This document shows positions 10,353 through 23,457 of a stretch of 64,000 bases of DNA, one piece after another. A program made the translations under genes and the position numbers. Source of the DNA: Phycomyces blakesleeanus NRRL 1555(-) (lineage: Eukaryota; Mucoromycota; Mucoromycetes; Mucorales; Phycomycetaceae); NCBI RefSeq assembly GCF_001638985.1, contig NW_017265134.1, forward strand, positions 1,951,732 through 2,015,731, read 5' to 3'. Position 1 is the first letter of the stretch, and the number at the start of each line of letters is the position of its first letter. The notes under the pieces were generated by a model. The model was not told the DNA's origin. It worked only from the letters and a program-made list of their open reading frames with translations, and did no database searches.

Positions 10353-13300
10353 TTAAATATTAATTGTATTGTTTGTGTGGTAAAGCTTTGACAAGTATTT
10401 TCTTATTATTTGTGCTGGTTTTATAATCACATGTTGCAACAACTGATGATATTCGATGTACTGGCAAGATGCATTCAAAATCACATGCAATAAAACTGCA
10501 CTGCAGATGTTGAAACTTTCCAACTCTCTTGAACGGTCATGCTCAATCTGGAACCACTTAACAAACACAAACATGTGTTTATCTTGATAAATAATACGTG
10601 CTTGGAGCTCTGTGTTGTCTACTGGTAGAGTGAAAGAGTGCAAGAACAGATACTGAATTTGGCCAGTGTATGCCAACCAATTATTGCCTTGACTTTCAAG
10701 GAACAGAGATGGAACAAATGAGCTGTGACCAGAAGCATATTTGCAGCCTTTGTAAACCTGACCAAGCAAATTGATTGATTTCAACTTTATGATTTGGTTG
10801 TCAACAAAGGTGAATGGAGAGGAGGGATGCTGGTAACCTTCAAGATTTGGCATGCAGTATGCGAATTTATAGTAATCAAGCAAATGAGGATAGTCGACAT
10901 CACTTATTGCTGATGGGGGTTTGATATGGAGAGGAAATGCGGATGGAGGAAGAGGTTCATTGCCAAGGACTAGAAGAGAAGGGTTTGAGTATGCTTGGAT
11001 GAAGGCTGATAGTCTGAACGGGCACTGGGGAAAAGTTATTGTATTTTTTGAAGTGGAGGGTTGAGCTGTGGCAGTAAGCTTGGCAAGAAGAGGAAGAAAC
11101 GGTACTTGGCTTGGGCATGTGAGAGCAGCATGAACGAAATCACCTTTGAATGCATCTTGGACAAAACTATACATGTATGTAACCTCAAAGGAATCTTTTC
11201 TGTTCGTATTCACGTTCTTTAGCAGACCATTATATCGCTCAAACCCAAAGAGCCAATATCCATATACTGATCCAAAATCACGGATGATCTCGCGAAGATG
11301 AAGATGTAAATGCATGTTACAGGTGAGAATAGTTGGAGTGTAAATACGCTGGCACTCAGTACAGAATTCTTGAAGAAATTTATGACTATCGTCAATGTCA
11401 GAGAACGTGATGCTTGGCTTTACTAATTGGTGACAGGCATCAACAAAACTGATCCAATTTCTGAACATTTCAATTGGCAGGACGGCCTTCAACAAGATAG
11501 GCGAATACACTAGCACCCAGGACTTCCATTCATCAGCTTTCATGTATGGAAAGCCCTTTCCAATCTTCGATTTCAACACCACGTAATCCATTGGCACCAC
11601 CATTGTCTCTGCCATTGTTTGCATCGTAGCTAGCTTTCTATCGTCTATCAGTCCTTCTTTTATCCACCGCTCCATCATTCTCTTTGGTGTCCCCAGAAAT
11701 AAATTATGCATGGGATCGATGATCATTCCACGTATTAGATCAAAGTATCCAAGGCGATGCAGCTGCGACCATTGAACACCATTTTCGATTTCCAACTGAT
11801 GCCTTTCTGAGGGCGTACTGGCACTCTTCCACTCCTCAGCATGCAACCTGTTTTCCAGACCACTACGGATTTTCCACGTCGAATAGTCGAACCCACTGAA
11901 GTCGACCTGATTGGTGCTTGGTAACCTGGTAAACTGCCTCACACATCTGGGGCATGCACAAGTACTGTTGTGGGCAGTGAATTCACTGGTCTTCCTGGTG
12001 GCAGGGATGTCACAGGCAACCATATGTAATGCGGCACGTATATTAACACTGGCTGGGCACTCAAAGGTCGGGATGGTTATCCCTGTAAACAACTGCAGCA
12101 ATTCATCAACTATTGGCTTTAAATAGTGGTTGATCTCTTCGGTCTTTGGCTCCTTAGGACCAGGCATCAAACCAACAAGGATGACATTTTCAGGCTTAAA
12201 TCTTTCCTCACGAGGCAAGTTATTTATTGCAAGGTAGATAGCTCCAGTTGAATATGTAATGCTATCAAATGGCTGGAACCAGTCGATGTTCATTGTTAGC
12301 ATCAATGAACGAGGTTCATTCACAAACAATACGCCACTTTGGTCCTTTAGCTCCTTCCACATAGCACCATCATAGACGTTGCATAGTGTATCTACGACCT
12401 TAAGCTCTTTGTTCCATTGTCTGATTTTTTGCTCGAACCCAGAACGAAGAAAGAAAACTTGTAATGATCTCTGGATAGAGTTGTAGACGTATGCTCGCTT
12501 GGCTACCATGGCACCAGAAGATGAAACCTTCATCAATTCACAATTGCATGCTGATCGAGAATCATGCTTTTTGAAGTTGCAATGAGTAGGGAGAGGCACA
12601 TCTTGTTCATAAACCTTGTGGCAGTCTTCACATACAACAGACTTCTTGATACCATTGGCGTAATTGGAAAAACCAGTCATTCTTTGCAGGCCAATAAGAC
12701 TTGTTGGTAATTGGAAATCTTTGCTGTACATCTTGAGTAATTGATTGATAAATTTAATCAATACGGCGGCACCTTTGTTAACAACATAACGCGAGATAAA
12801 AAGAACGGCAAAGGTAGCAATGAACTGATGGACAGGGTTTTCAGGCATGTTAGGAGCATCAAATGGGTCTATTTAAAATTAACAAAAATAAATTAGAACA
12901 AATTTTCTTTAGGTCTGTTTTTAAGAAAACAAAATCATTTATGACTGACCTTCATTAACAAACTCTTCAACGTCTGTCTCGACACCTTCTTCTTTACCAC
13001 TGCCAGAGTCAGAGTTCATGTCTCTTTCAATGTCAGAGTCATTGCCATTGACCTTGCTGATCTCATCGTCTACCGAGACATTGTCCACCATTGTGGTGGC
13101 ATTCAAATCAGGTGAGTCGGCCTGATAGTCTATTTTTTCAATGGATTCAGATTGACAGGTTGGGATATATACAAATATAGATTAGTTTAGCTCATTGTCT
13201 CTACTGGTTTTCAAATATTTTTTTTCTTTTCTTACATTGGGTATCAACGTTCATCATTTGTTCTTCTTACACAGCTGTGTTTCATTAAAATTAAAAAAAT

Positions 13301-13513
13301 AAAGTTATTACTCAGTAATCGAAAAATAAACCCTGAATATAACATACTATTTGCCAATCTTTAAGCCGTATCCAGTCTCTCGATTCTCTCAAGCTCATCT
13401 TTTCTAATATGGTGCTCAGTGGTTCTGCTTGTCACCAATGAGTATCCCTGTGAATTTCTGCTACATTGAGCACAACGGCAGACAACATTATGGCTGTAGG
13501 AGATAGAAGACAT
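10353..13513 (-). CDS. CI-2 Tnp2-type CACTA transposase, main ORF intact
   Basis: The main exon (10353-12868) is open without interruption and gives 831 residues from MPENPVHQF. A canonical intron (12869-12949) joins it to an acidic exon (SVDDEISKVNGNDSD). A 5' exon starting at ATG 13513 encodes a Cys motif (CRCAQCSRN). Upstream splicing is uncertain because one acceptor seems altered relative to CI-4. Family features are NIDWFQPFD (probable first catalytic Asp), GLMPGPKEPK, ACDIPATRKTSEF (probable second Asp), the Cys cluster CACPRC, IIDPMHNLFLGTPKRM, and FGFERYNGLLK in the C-terminal half (candidate catalytic Glu). It would bind element ends and cut and paste them in the nucleus. This is the only copy here with no stop in the main exon, so it is the best candidate for an active enzyme. 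Confidence 0.85.
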
Positions 13514-14045
13514 TTTATGTGTTTTGTTTGATGTGATTTATTGAGAATAAAAAGAGAAACAAGTATAAAATATACTCTATTTTCACCAACTTTATTGTAA
13601 AAAAAAACATTATATTTTATGATTGTTTAATTGAATTCTTCTAACAAATTCTTTTCTATATCATTAAATATAGAAAGAGACATGACAATTATGATATTAT
13701 CAATTCATAGTCTTTATTCAAATGTTTTCAAGAATGCCTGTTGTGTGTAAAAGACATATATTTTTTACTATAAGTTTATAAATAGATTATTGCGAGAGTA
13801 AATCCAGAAAATAGTGGGAATAAAAAAAAAGAAGTGGTAGAATGAGAATTATGATAGGTCTCTGTATGTGAATTTAGCCTTCCATACCAGACTGATATTC
13901 TAAAATTCTGTTAGCCAATGAAACCAACTAAAACTACATCTTTGACCTGAACTTCAAAAAACACACTGAGTTGAAAAAAATCACTATTTCTACACATGTG
14001 TTTACCAACCTGGCCACATTGTTAATCAGGGCGGTTTTTCCAGTG

Positions 14046-16391
14046 TGGCTGTTGGAAATTCTGTGTAAGAAAGTAATAATAAATTTGTCAAAACTGGTTG
14101 AAAAGGCTCTGATATAGCTGCCGATGTATGCTTTTTCAAGAAATTGCTTTATCATTATTGACTCAAATCCACCCTTCCGATTTGTCTCAAATTTTTTTAG
14201 CAAACCATTATAACACTCAAAACTAAACAGCCAAAACACATAAACAGGGCCAAAATTATTGATACACTTGCTAAGGTGAAGATGCAAGTGCATGTTTGGA
14301 GTAATTGCTGGTTTTTTATAAGAAGTCTGACATTTGATACAAAATTCTTGAAGATACTTGTAAGCTTCTGCAGTTTCTTTGACAGTTATGAACGGCTTAG
14401 TTAGCAGACAATATGCTTTTACAAAAAGTATCCAATTGGCAAGGTTGACGGCAGAAATTATGTGCTTCAAAACAAATGGGAAATATATTATGCACCATGA
14501 CTTCCACTCGTCAGCCTTCATAAATGAGAATCCATCACCAATTTTCTTTGTAATACGAGCATACCCAGAAGATACAACAACTCTATTAGCAAGTTCTTGC
14601 ATGGTCAAAAAATCCTTGTCACTGATCAGCTTGGAATCACGCCAAATGTTGATCATCTGCTTTGCAGTTCCAAGATAGAGATTGTGCATTGGATCAATAA
14701 TGGTACACTAAACTGGATCAAAGTATGGCAATAAGTGAAGCTAAGACCACCGGGTTCCATTCTCTCTCTCCAAAATTGTTCTTGCATTGTTGTTTTGTGC
14801 TGTTTTCCATCTGAGAGCATCTCTGAGATTTGTTGTCTTTGTATGCTTTATCCACGTCTTGTAATCAAATCCAGAATAATTGAGCTTGGTGGTTTTTTTG
14901 AAAGTTTTAAATTGGCGTTGACATCAGTGACAGGTGCATGTACTCATATGACTAGTAAATCCAGACGTTTTTCTGGCAGCAGGAATATCGCAAGCAATAC
15001 ACATCAAGACAGCACAAACAGTTATCTGAGTATTTCTATAGTCTGTCATTGATACACCAGAATACAGGTCTATCAATTTGGCAACAAGGGACTCCAAGTA
15101 GTGGTTCATACTATCTGCGCTTGCTTCTTTTGGTCCTGGCATCATGCCAACAAGAATGATGTTTTCTGGTTTGAGATGTTCACTTCGCGGGAGATTATTA
15201 ATGGACAAGTAAATCGCACCACTTGAGTGGGTTTGGCCATCAAAAGGTTGAAACCAATCAATATTTAATGTCAGCATTGGAGATCAGAAATCATCAACAA
15301 ACGTTGAACCATTGCTGTCTTGTAGCTCATTTTATATCGCACTGTCATAAATATCAAGTTTTGTATTTTCCATTGTTGGGTGGTTTCTCCAAAGATTAAT
15401 TCTTTGCTCAAAATCTGACTTGGAAAAATGTTGCTGTAATGTGTGCTTAAGTGAGTTGTATGGATACATCATTACTGGAGAAGAATGGCTGGCAATTGTG
15501 AATTTGTATAGTGGATTGTTACAAGTATTTGATTCAGGAAAAATTTTAAAATTGCAATTCTTTATGGTTGTGCCTGGAGGATATATCAAATGACATTTTG
15601 AACATGTCACATACACTGTCATTCCTTTTGTTGCTTTGTCAAAACCAGTAATATGTCTTAGGCTGTTGATTGTCAAACAGAGAGAACCAGCCAGGTTGCA
15701 AATGGAGAGAAGATTGTTGCAGAACTCAATGAGAATATATCTATCATTATCCACCAAAAAGATCAGGTGAAATATGACAATAAAAATAGTCACAAAACAA
15801 ATATAGATGGGCATGCTATTTATTGAAAACTCACAAACTATGAAGACAAATGATAAGTTAGATTCACAATCCAGCTTTGCAACAAAAAGAAATATTGATA
15901 TCATAATATTTCATACTTCTAGAAGTTACAGAACTCTCAGTGTCAACATCCAAAGTCTCACCTTGTTCAAAATCGAAACTTGTATTTCCTTCTTCAATTT
16001 CATTGCTATTAATTACAAGTGATTTAAGGTTGGTGTCTTCAGAAAAAAATATTGACTCTTCTTGATATGCCGATATGAAAGCTGATAGTGTATATTTATT
16101 ATTAATGAGTTAGAATAATATATTAGCATCATATATAAGAAGAAAGAGTAATAGATTTTAATAATCTTTTTTTAAAAATTATATTATTTTATTACCTTCT
16201 TCATCATCACTATGATCAGAATTTACATTGTCTTCATTATCATTATCAAAGATAAAGTCTTCTTCCATATCAATATCTTCATTTTACATGTCTATATAAT
16301 ATATTTATTAATATCAAATCTATATATGTAATCTTAGTTTTATTAGTTTTTTTTATTTATCTGTTGTGTTGGCTGCAGAAACTAGGAGATC
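14046..16391 (-). pseudogene. CI-3 Tnp2-type transposase remnant
   Basis: A diverged family I transposase with recognisable blocks NIDWFQPFDG, GMMPGPKEAS, ACDIPAARKTSGF, IIDPMHNLYLG and FGPVYVFWLFSFECYNGLL. Stops and shifts interrupt it, for example V*CTIIDPMH near 14710 and a break at 15278-15331. An acidic region with a Glu/Asp/Asn-rich product lies at about 16190-16270, as in other copies. The 3' end is cut off at 14045 by the right terminus of CI-2, and the 5' end is cut off by the CACTGGAAAA terminus at 16393. No partner gene remains. Confidence 0.85.
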
Positions 16392-16392
16392 A

Positions 16393-16991
16393 CACTGGAA
16401 AAATTAAAAAAATAAGGTAGTTTAAATATGGGGTATAGTGTAGTATAGTTTCCATATTTAAATTAGTTGATTTTTTTTCCACTTGTGCTGAAGGTGACCT
16501 TCACAGATAGTGGAATGACTAGAGTCAACTAGCGGAATTGTGGGTGGGGGTGCCGCAGATAAGGTTTGTTAGCACTTTAGATATACTTATCTGACTTGAT
16601 ATATAAAAAGAAAGGTTTTTAAAACTGCGTATCTATTTTGATATTCTTTATATGGAACCATAAAGGTCAGGCACCGACACATTATAAAGATTAAAAGTAG
16701 CATAAAGGTGACCTTTAAGCTAGTTTATTGTTAAGAAGTTTGGTCATCAGCAGCAAAAAAAGGCGTTTTTAAAATTATAGACCAGTAATATGTTCTTTAT
16801 TTATTTGGTTTCCCGTTCTTATTAGGTTGGTAATGGTTTACGCTTTTATTTTTATTGGAAAGAATAGAATGTTTCTAGGTTTCAGATCTAATAATACTAT
16901 TCTATATCTCTAGCTACTTCTTGCTCGGTCGGTTTGTTATATTTGGGATGAAAATTTTTCTACAAAAAAGAAATACCTGAAAAAAAAGATC
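16393..16991. mobile_element. Family I CACTA left-end fragment in tandem with CI-4, with a foldback
   Basis: Begins CACTGGAAAAATTAAAAAAA and keeps the block order of the CI-2 left end at nearly the same spacing (TTTAGCACTTT at +176 here, +179 in CI-2; GAATGTTTCTAG near +470 in both). It stops at 16991, where a second CACTGGAAAA terminus starts. The first 95 bp form an imperfect foldback: GTAGTTTAAATATGG pairs with CCATATTTAAATTAG. Confidence 0.6.
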
Positions 16992-17997
16992 CACTGGAAA
17001 AGAGGTGCGGTTTTCTTATGTGTAAAACTGTAATTAATTATGTGAAAAGACCAGGTTTTACAATGCGATCAGATAGTTTTTACAAGTGTATGAAGCTGGC
17101 TTACTCATAGGTGGTAAGACCAACTTTCGAACATAGGAAAAGGTCAGAACAGCAGGATAGTAGGATGTGTTTGCATTTTCTGTATATGGGTTTTTACCAC
17201 ATGCACTAAAACGGCAACTCAGAATTACGTTTTGTTGTAATATATCCTACTGCTTTCCGATTAAAAGAACAATAAATGAAAGATCGATTATACAGATATG
17301 CCAGTTTTTACATTGTTTAATTTATGGATATGCCAGTTTTTACAGGGTTTTGTTGTATTTGAATTTATTTTATCCAATCTTAGAGACTTCTTCTTATACT
17401 GTTTGCTTCCATACACTTCTCCAATCTTTAATTTATTTATAATAATTATTGGTTTATTTTGTTTTTATTAGAAAGAAAAGAATATTCTTAGGTTTATAGT
17501 ACAGTGGTTATATTTAATATTCAGGAACATTCTGGCTAGTGTTCTATCCTTCATACAATTTGAAATGGCCAATGTTCTGATAAAACAAGTATTCTCCAAA
17601 CAATATCTCCCAGAGAAAAGCCCAGTTGTGTGTTGCTTGCTTGTAAATGGTTGTTCTATGAAATTAGAAAAGTGTTAGCTGTTTGAACAAGAAATCGTGG
17701 ATATTAAGAATATATATATGTAATTATGCTTGCAATATAATAGCTTACCAGAGACAAAAAGAAAAGGCATCATGAATGCGAACCATAGTACTCAATATAC
17801 TTTATTTGGCTATAAAAATGCTGAAAAAAATTATTTTTTGTGAACTGTGTGGTAGAATATTTCATTTACCTACCCGAAGCAAAAGGATTTATTTGCAGAC
17901 CAAGAGAGTACATAGGAGACGCTAATATTGTCTTCAGTAAATGATATACATTAATATACAAAATAAATAATATTGTTATATGTACAAAAAAAAATAC

Positions 17998-18552
17998 CAT
18001 GTCAATGACACTCATATGAAATGAAAGTTCTTGATTCGCGATGTGCTCATGAGAGGGAGGTTCATCTATAATAGAAATTATGTTAAGCCGTGTGCTTATT
18101 AAAAAGAGATAGATTGAAATAAAATAAAATATTACTGTGTTCATAACCGTGTTTAATAGTAGAGAGTAATTTCGGCGATATGGCCTATACAAAAGAAAGG
18201 AAAAGGTCAGGATAATTTTATAGGATGATGGCATAAAGTATATTTACTAACCTTAGCTAATCCGGATGGACATTGTGAAGGGGATGCATCAGAAGGTAAC
18301 AAAACGCGAGTGTCTGTAGTAATAGAAAACAATTATTATCATTTTAGTTATATATATATATAATATTAAAGAATAAGATATCTTACCAAGAAAATCTGTG
18401 AATATAATAAATGTTGGAAAGAGAGAAAAGAGAGAAAACTTGTAAATGAAAAAAAAACAAAAAGAACAAAAGACCAAAGGGCCAAAAGGCCGAAAGACAG
18501 AAATCATATATTGGATTGAGTTGAAAAAAGCATGTTCAAAGCCGATTTGCAC
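17998..18552 (-). CDS. Possible third gene of CI-4 (small exons, incomplete model)
   Basis: Two short conserved blocks on the minus strand are bounded by splice-like signals: 18248-18313 (66 bp, product close to LLPSDASPSQCPSGLAK) and 17998-18065 (68 bp, product ending SVIDM). CI-5 has the same two blocks with exactly the same lengths (29843-29908 and 29590-29657), the same flanking AG and GT sites and mostly synonymous or conservative differences. A possible start, MQIGFEHAFF, is encoded at 18552 and is also conserved as MQIG[FL] in CI-2 and CI-5. The region between is AT-rich and I cannot join it into one convincing reading frame. Function is unknown, and a spurious match is possible. Confidence 0.3.
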
Positions 18553-18812
18553 CCCGTTAATTCCAGGAAGTATTAATAGAGATACGTGTATTAAAGAAAT
18601 CCTGAGTATTTACAGCAACAAGTGTAATATAATAAATGGGTTCTTGCTTTTACTTTTACCATCTTTCCATTAACTACACTTTATTCTTTCGCTTAACACC
18701 TAACTTCTTTTGTATGTTAATAACACTCTATATATACAATGAATAGATATATAAAACAAATATAATTAACAATCAACTCATGTATAACATTTTATTAGAT
18801 AGCTTTCAGACC

Positions 18813-20097
18813 ATGGTTAACAATTGTCAGTCAATTGCCCCGGCTCCATCCCCGGAATATACTGAGCTTTTAAGAAGGCTCACCGCTATGGAGGAAAGTC
18901 TCAAGACCATGGATTCAAACATTGGTATTGTCATCAAGGGGAACAAAGATTCATTGGAAATACTTGATAGCATTGCCAATGCCTCTGGAGAACTTCTTGC
19001 AGTTATTGTTCCTACCACTATACCTGCTTCTGCTTCTGTCCCTTTCGCAGCTTCTTCCATTGGTTCTACTCTGGATTGGTATACAACACCTTCTGAGGCT
19101 TTTTTTGGTATCTCTTCTGCTGCTCCTTCTGTTGCTCCTTCTGTTGCTCCTTCTGTTGGTCCAGTGGTTCTTACTGGTGCAAACGCTGGTGAACTTAGTA
19201 AACAGGATTGCACTAGAGTTTTAGTAAGTGTTGAGATATACAGTAGCTCATCAACATAATATCTCACACTAAGTATAGGCTCTTATCCGAGGAGAGTCAA
19301 AGAAACACAACTTCAAATCAAATAAGCTGGAACTAGTTGCAGCTAATGACAGCAAGCGCAGTTGGGATGTTAATGTTGATTACAGACTTCCACCCAACAG
19401 ACAGCTGATGCATGACCTTCATGCATATCTGGCTCCAAAGGTTGTTGGGACTAGTGTTTGACAGGCCAATATTAGCAATTGTATCTACACAAACTTTTGT
19501 GGAACGAGACGCCGAGTCAAGGAATCCTATGAAGCACGCAAAAAGACAAATTCTCGGTCAAGAAAAGCAGGTCGAGAGACCGATGTATGTTAGAAGTATA
19601 TTTTGATTGCAAATTAAATGTATTCATATTAATACATTTATAAACTAGCATTTTGACCGTCGTGAGCTGACCTACCATACATTCAAGGCTGAAATTGATA
19701 TGAAGGTGGGTAAGAGCTGCGACGGACTCTTACAGAAAGAAGCAATGTCTGAGGGCGAATCTGAAGACGATATGCCTGGAGTCTCAAGCAACCATGCGAT
19801 TCGTACAGTGCGTCCAAGTTGGAGAAGCGATGAGATAATTTCTTTTGTTTACATTATTGTATATAGCTTTTTTTTGTTTTTTTATGGATTTAAATGAAAC
19901 AGAACTTTGATTAATCACTTATTTGTATTTAGTACAATCACTTTCTTGCAGTTGTTAATGATTTTATGCGTAATCGCATGGACTTCAATTCGCGTCAGAT
20001 GTTGAAGAGGTCCTTTGGTAGAGATGCTGTTTTAGCAGTCCCGCCTAGATTGACGTCCCTTCTCCCTCACTGGGCTTTTAGAGATGAGTTTCAATAA
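18813..20097 (+). pseudogene. CI-4 accessory protein gene (stop codon and broken splice donor)
   Basis: Same gene as 9093-10221. I chose ATG 18813 (good context, and it starts the part similar to CI-2), although an in-frame ATG lies at 18780. The exons I infer are to 19223, about 19285-19584, 19649-19834 and 19933-20097. Conserved parts are the N-terminal helix (LLRRLTAMEESLKTMD), a Ser/Ala/Pro/Val linker with a repeated APSVAPSVAPSV run, NISNCIYTNFCGTRRRVKE, SEGESEDDM, RPSWRSDE and MLKRSFGR...LPHWAF. A TGA interrupts exon 2 (GTSV*QANI, consistent with CGA to TGA). The donor after SDE is AT instead of GT. Function is unknown. Confidence 0.75.
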
Positions 20098-20228
20098 ATT
20101 TTGTTTTCTTATCCTCTACATCCTCCACATCCTCCATCTGACAATGATAAACGTACCAACAAATACGAACACTATGATTATTCTTTTCTGTGTGCCTTTA
20201 AAAAAGGGAGTTATAATTTTATTATTTT

Positions 20229-23200
20229 TTAAATGTATTGTTTTTTTGGCAAAGGAATGACCAGCATCTTTTTTACTTTTCTGCGTGTTGTGTGCTCAGC
20301 AGTTGCTACTTCTAACATAATTCTATGCACTGGCAATACACATTGGAAATCGTCAGGAGAAAATGTTGGAAAGCAGGTTTCAACGTGCTCGTACTCTCGC
20401 GATTTATCATTTTCGGGTGTGTACCATTTGATAAATGCAAAAGTATGTTGAGAATTGTGAAGAAGTTGTGTTGGGTGGCGATGGGTGCGGAGCAAGGGAG
20501 TAAGGAATGAAGAGGTGGGTGGAGGAGTGAAAGAATGGGTGAAAATGTACTGTATTTGACCCGTGTATGCGATGATATGCTCACCAGTACTTCCAATGAA
20601 CTTTGCTTGTACAAGAGAGCCACGACTTCCAGATTCACCTTTACTCTTGTAGACCTGCCCAAGGATGTTGATGTATTTCAACAGGGTGATTATATTGTCA
20701 ACAAAGTATGGTGATTCTGACGCTTATTGAAAGTGAACTAATTGTTCATTGTTGTACGCAACTTTGTAGTATTGTAAGAGATGAACATAGTGAATGTCAC
20801 TCATTGTGGTAGCGGATTTTAATGATAGAGGGAATGCAGAAGGAGGGAGAGGTTCGTTGCCTTTTACAAGTACATTTGGATCTTCAGAAGCCTCGACAAA
20901 TGACTGTATGTGGAAGGTACGTTGACGGATGGATGGAATGGTAGCGGGTGTAAAGGAAGAAGTGAGTTTGGTAAGGAGAGGAAATGCAGATGTCTGGCGG
21001 GTACTCTGAAGGAAACTGTTGACAAGATCGTCTTTGTGCACATCTTCAATAAATTTCTTCATAAATGTTTCTTCAAACCCGATCTTCCTGTTTGTCTTCA
21101 AATTTTTTAACAACCCGTTAAACCGCTCGAACCCGAATAGCCAATAACTGTACACTGGTCCAAAATCACGAATTGTATCTCGAAGATGGAGGTGTAGGTG
21201 CATATTACAGGTGAGAATTTCGGCGTTGTACAGCTCATCACATCTGGTGCAAAAAGTTTGAAGAAACTGATGGGCAGTGTTGACTTCATCAAACGTGATC
21301 ATTGGCTTGATCAACAGGTGGCATGCATCAACAAAGTTAATCCAGTTTTCGAATCTGTCTTTTGCAAGAACATCTTTCAACAGAACTGGCGAGTATACGA
21401 GCACCCATGACTTCCACTCGTCTGCCTTCATATACGAAAACTGCTTTCCTATTTTTGAGTTCAAAGAGGTGTATCCACCAGGCACAATCATAGTTTCTGC
21501 AGTCTTCTGCATTGCCGCAAAATCGCCATCTTGAATGTCTTCGTCTTTGATCCAACGATCCATCAATCTTTTAGGCGTTCCCAGGAATAAATTATGCATG
21601 GGATCGATGATCGTTCCACGTACTAGATCAAGGTATCCAAGGCGATGCAACTGCGACCATCGAACACCATTTTTGACCTCCAGCCGATGCCTTTCTGAGG
21701 GGGTACTAGCACTTTCCCACTCCTCAGCATGCAACCTGTTCTCTACACCGTCACGAAGCACCCACCAAGAGAAGTCAAACCCACGAAAGTCAACATTGAC
21801 ACCATTTTCCAAGCGAGGGAAATGTCTGTTGCACTTGTAACATGCGCATGTACTGTTGTGCGAGGTGAAACCACTTGTCTTTCTTGCTGCCGGGATGTCA
21901 CAGGCCACCATCATCAATGCGGCACGGACGCGGACACCACTAGGACACTCAAAAGTTGGGATTGCCAGTCCCTCATACAATCTTATCAGATTATCTACCA
22001 TAGGCCGGAGATAATGGTTTATCTCTTCGGATTTGGGTTCCTTTGGGCCAGGCATCAATCCTATGAGAAGTGTGTTCTCTAGCTTGTATCTTTCATTGCA
22101 AGGCAGATTGTTTACTACCAGGTATATGGCACCAGTCGAGTGCGTGACGTTATCGAAAGGTTGAAACCAGTCGATGTTGAGAGTCAACATTAATGAATGC
22201 GAATCCTTTGTGAATTGCACGCCATCTTTGTCTTTGATCTCCTTCCACATGGCACCATCGTATATGTCACACATCGTATCCACCATCTTCAGCTCATGAT
22301 TCCAATGTCTAATTTTATCCTTGAATCCTGGACGAAGAACAAACATTCATAAAGTATTAACAATGGACTGGTACAAGTATGAACGCTTGGCCACCAAAGC
22401 ACCCGATGCTGATGTTTTTGTCAATTGGCAGTTGCAAGATGAGCGTGCACCAAGCTTTACGAAATCGCAATGAGACGGGACAGATGCACTTTCTTCATAC
22501 ACCTTGTGACAATCCTGACACACAACAAATTTCTTTATGCCTTTGGTCATGGCTGAGAAATCTGTCATGCGCTGAAGACCAGGAAGGCTCAAGGGCAGTT
22601 GGAAATCCTGCTCGTAAATTGTCAAAAGCTTGTTGATGAACTCGATCAAGACAATGGCGCCCTTGTCAACCACATAGCGGGAAGCAAACATCACCACAAA
22701 AGTAGCAATGAACTTGTGCACTGGGTTCTGGGGCATATCGGGGGTGGCAAAAGAGTCTATTATAAAAAAAAATTAATGCTTTTTTTTTAAAAAATTTTTA
22801 ACACTAACTGACCTTCACTATTCAATTCATTGTCGTCGAGCTCAATAACATCATCTTCGCTTTCGTCTTCACTGATTTCATTGCTGTTGCTTCCACTGTC
22901 ATCATTGTCGCCATTGCTGATCGCATCATTAGTAACGGAAACGTCTTCAGTGTCAGACATTGAAGCTCCTTCCCAAACAGGTGAGTTTGTCTGAGTGTAC
23001 GATTCTTCCAGGGCTCCGGGTTGATGGGTTAAGATAGCTACATTTAGAATATAACACTTGGTTAATATCTAATGGTATCTGAATTAAATAAACCTTACGT
23101 TCATCATTGACCTCCATCATATTTCTTTGGGTAGACATGTCTATTACAACACGTTATTTCATGGATTACAATACAATTAAATAAATTCAAATATTGTACC

Positions 23201-23344
23201 CCTTTCACATCTTATGGCATTTAGTCTTGCCCTTTTGTTATGACGTTGAGCAGTTCTTCTGGCAACAAAACTATAGCCGAGATCGTTCTGACTACATCCA
23301 GCACAATGGCACTTTTCATTGTAGAGTTCAGGAATTGTGGACAT
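20229..23344 (-). pseudogene. CI-4 Tnp2-type transposase, full length with two nonsense codons
   Basis: The body (20229-22736) stays in one frame for about 836 codons, close to the 831 of CI-2, but has a TGA at 22347 (NTL*MFVL) and a TAA at 20724 (VHFQ*ASESPYF). Intact family blocks are NIDWFQPFDN, GLMPGPKEPK, ACDIPAARKTSGF, CACYKC, IIDPMHNLFLGTPKR and FGFERFNGLLK. Upstream exons on the minus strand include the 5' exon from ATG 23344 (CHCAGCSQND, then RRTAQRH), a short exon (about 23104-23142) and an acidic exon (about 22812-23000), all bounded by GT-AG signals. Its 3' end faces the accessory gene 132 bp away. The enzyme is probably inactive unless the stops are read through. Confidence 0.85.
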
Positions 23345-23457
23345 AATGTTTATTTATTTTTACTTTGAAGTGTTAAGAGAAAAAGGAAACAAGTACAACG
23401 TTTACTAAATTTACTATGTCTTTATAATAATAATAATAAATAATATTTTTGCCTGTT

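Larger units (their letters stand above)
7270..14045. mobile_element. CACTA family I element CI-2, full length (6.8 kb)
   Basis: The left terminus is CACTGAAAAAATGACCTGA at 7270. The right terminus, read inward on the minus strand, is CACTGGAAAAACCGCCCTGA ending at 14045. Inside are a plus-strand accessory gene (9093-10221) and a minus-strand transposase (10353-13513) whose 3' ends face each other 131 bp apart. The flanking triplets (CTT and TGG) do not match, so the 3-bp duplication expected for CACTA insertion is missing, perhaps through rearrangement. The right end abuts the CI-3 transposase remnant directly. Region 45528-47819 is an inverted, mutated copy of its right third. Confidence 0.8.

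Noticed and set aside
7270..14045. A 3-bp target duplication for CI-2
   Set aside because: The triplets CTT and TGG differ; no shift of the boundaries by a few bases gives a match.
18827..19267. A 146-codon minus-strand frame opposite exon 1 of the CI-4 accessory gene
   Set aside because: It mirrors the repetitive Ala/Pro/Ser/Val linker. The plus-strand model has exons, splice sites and homology to CI-2.
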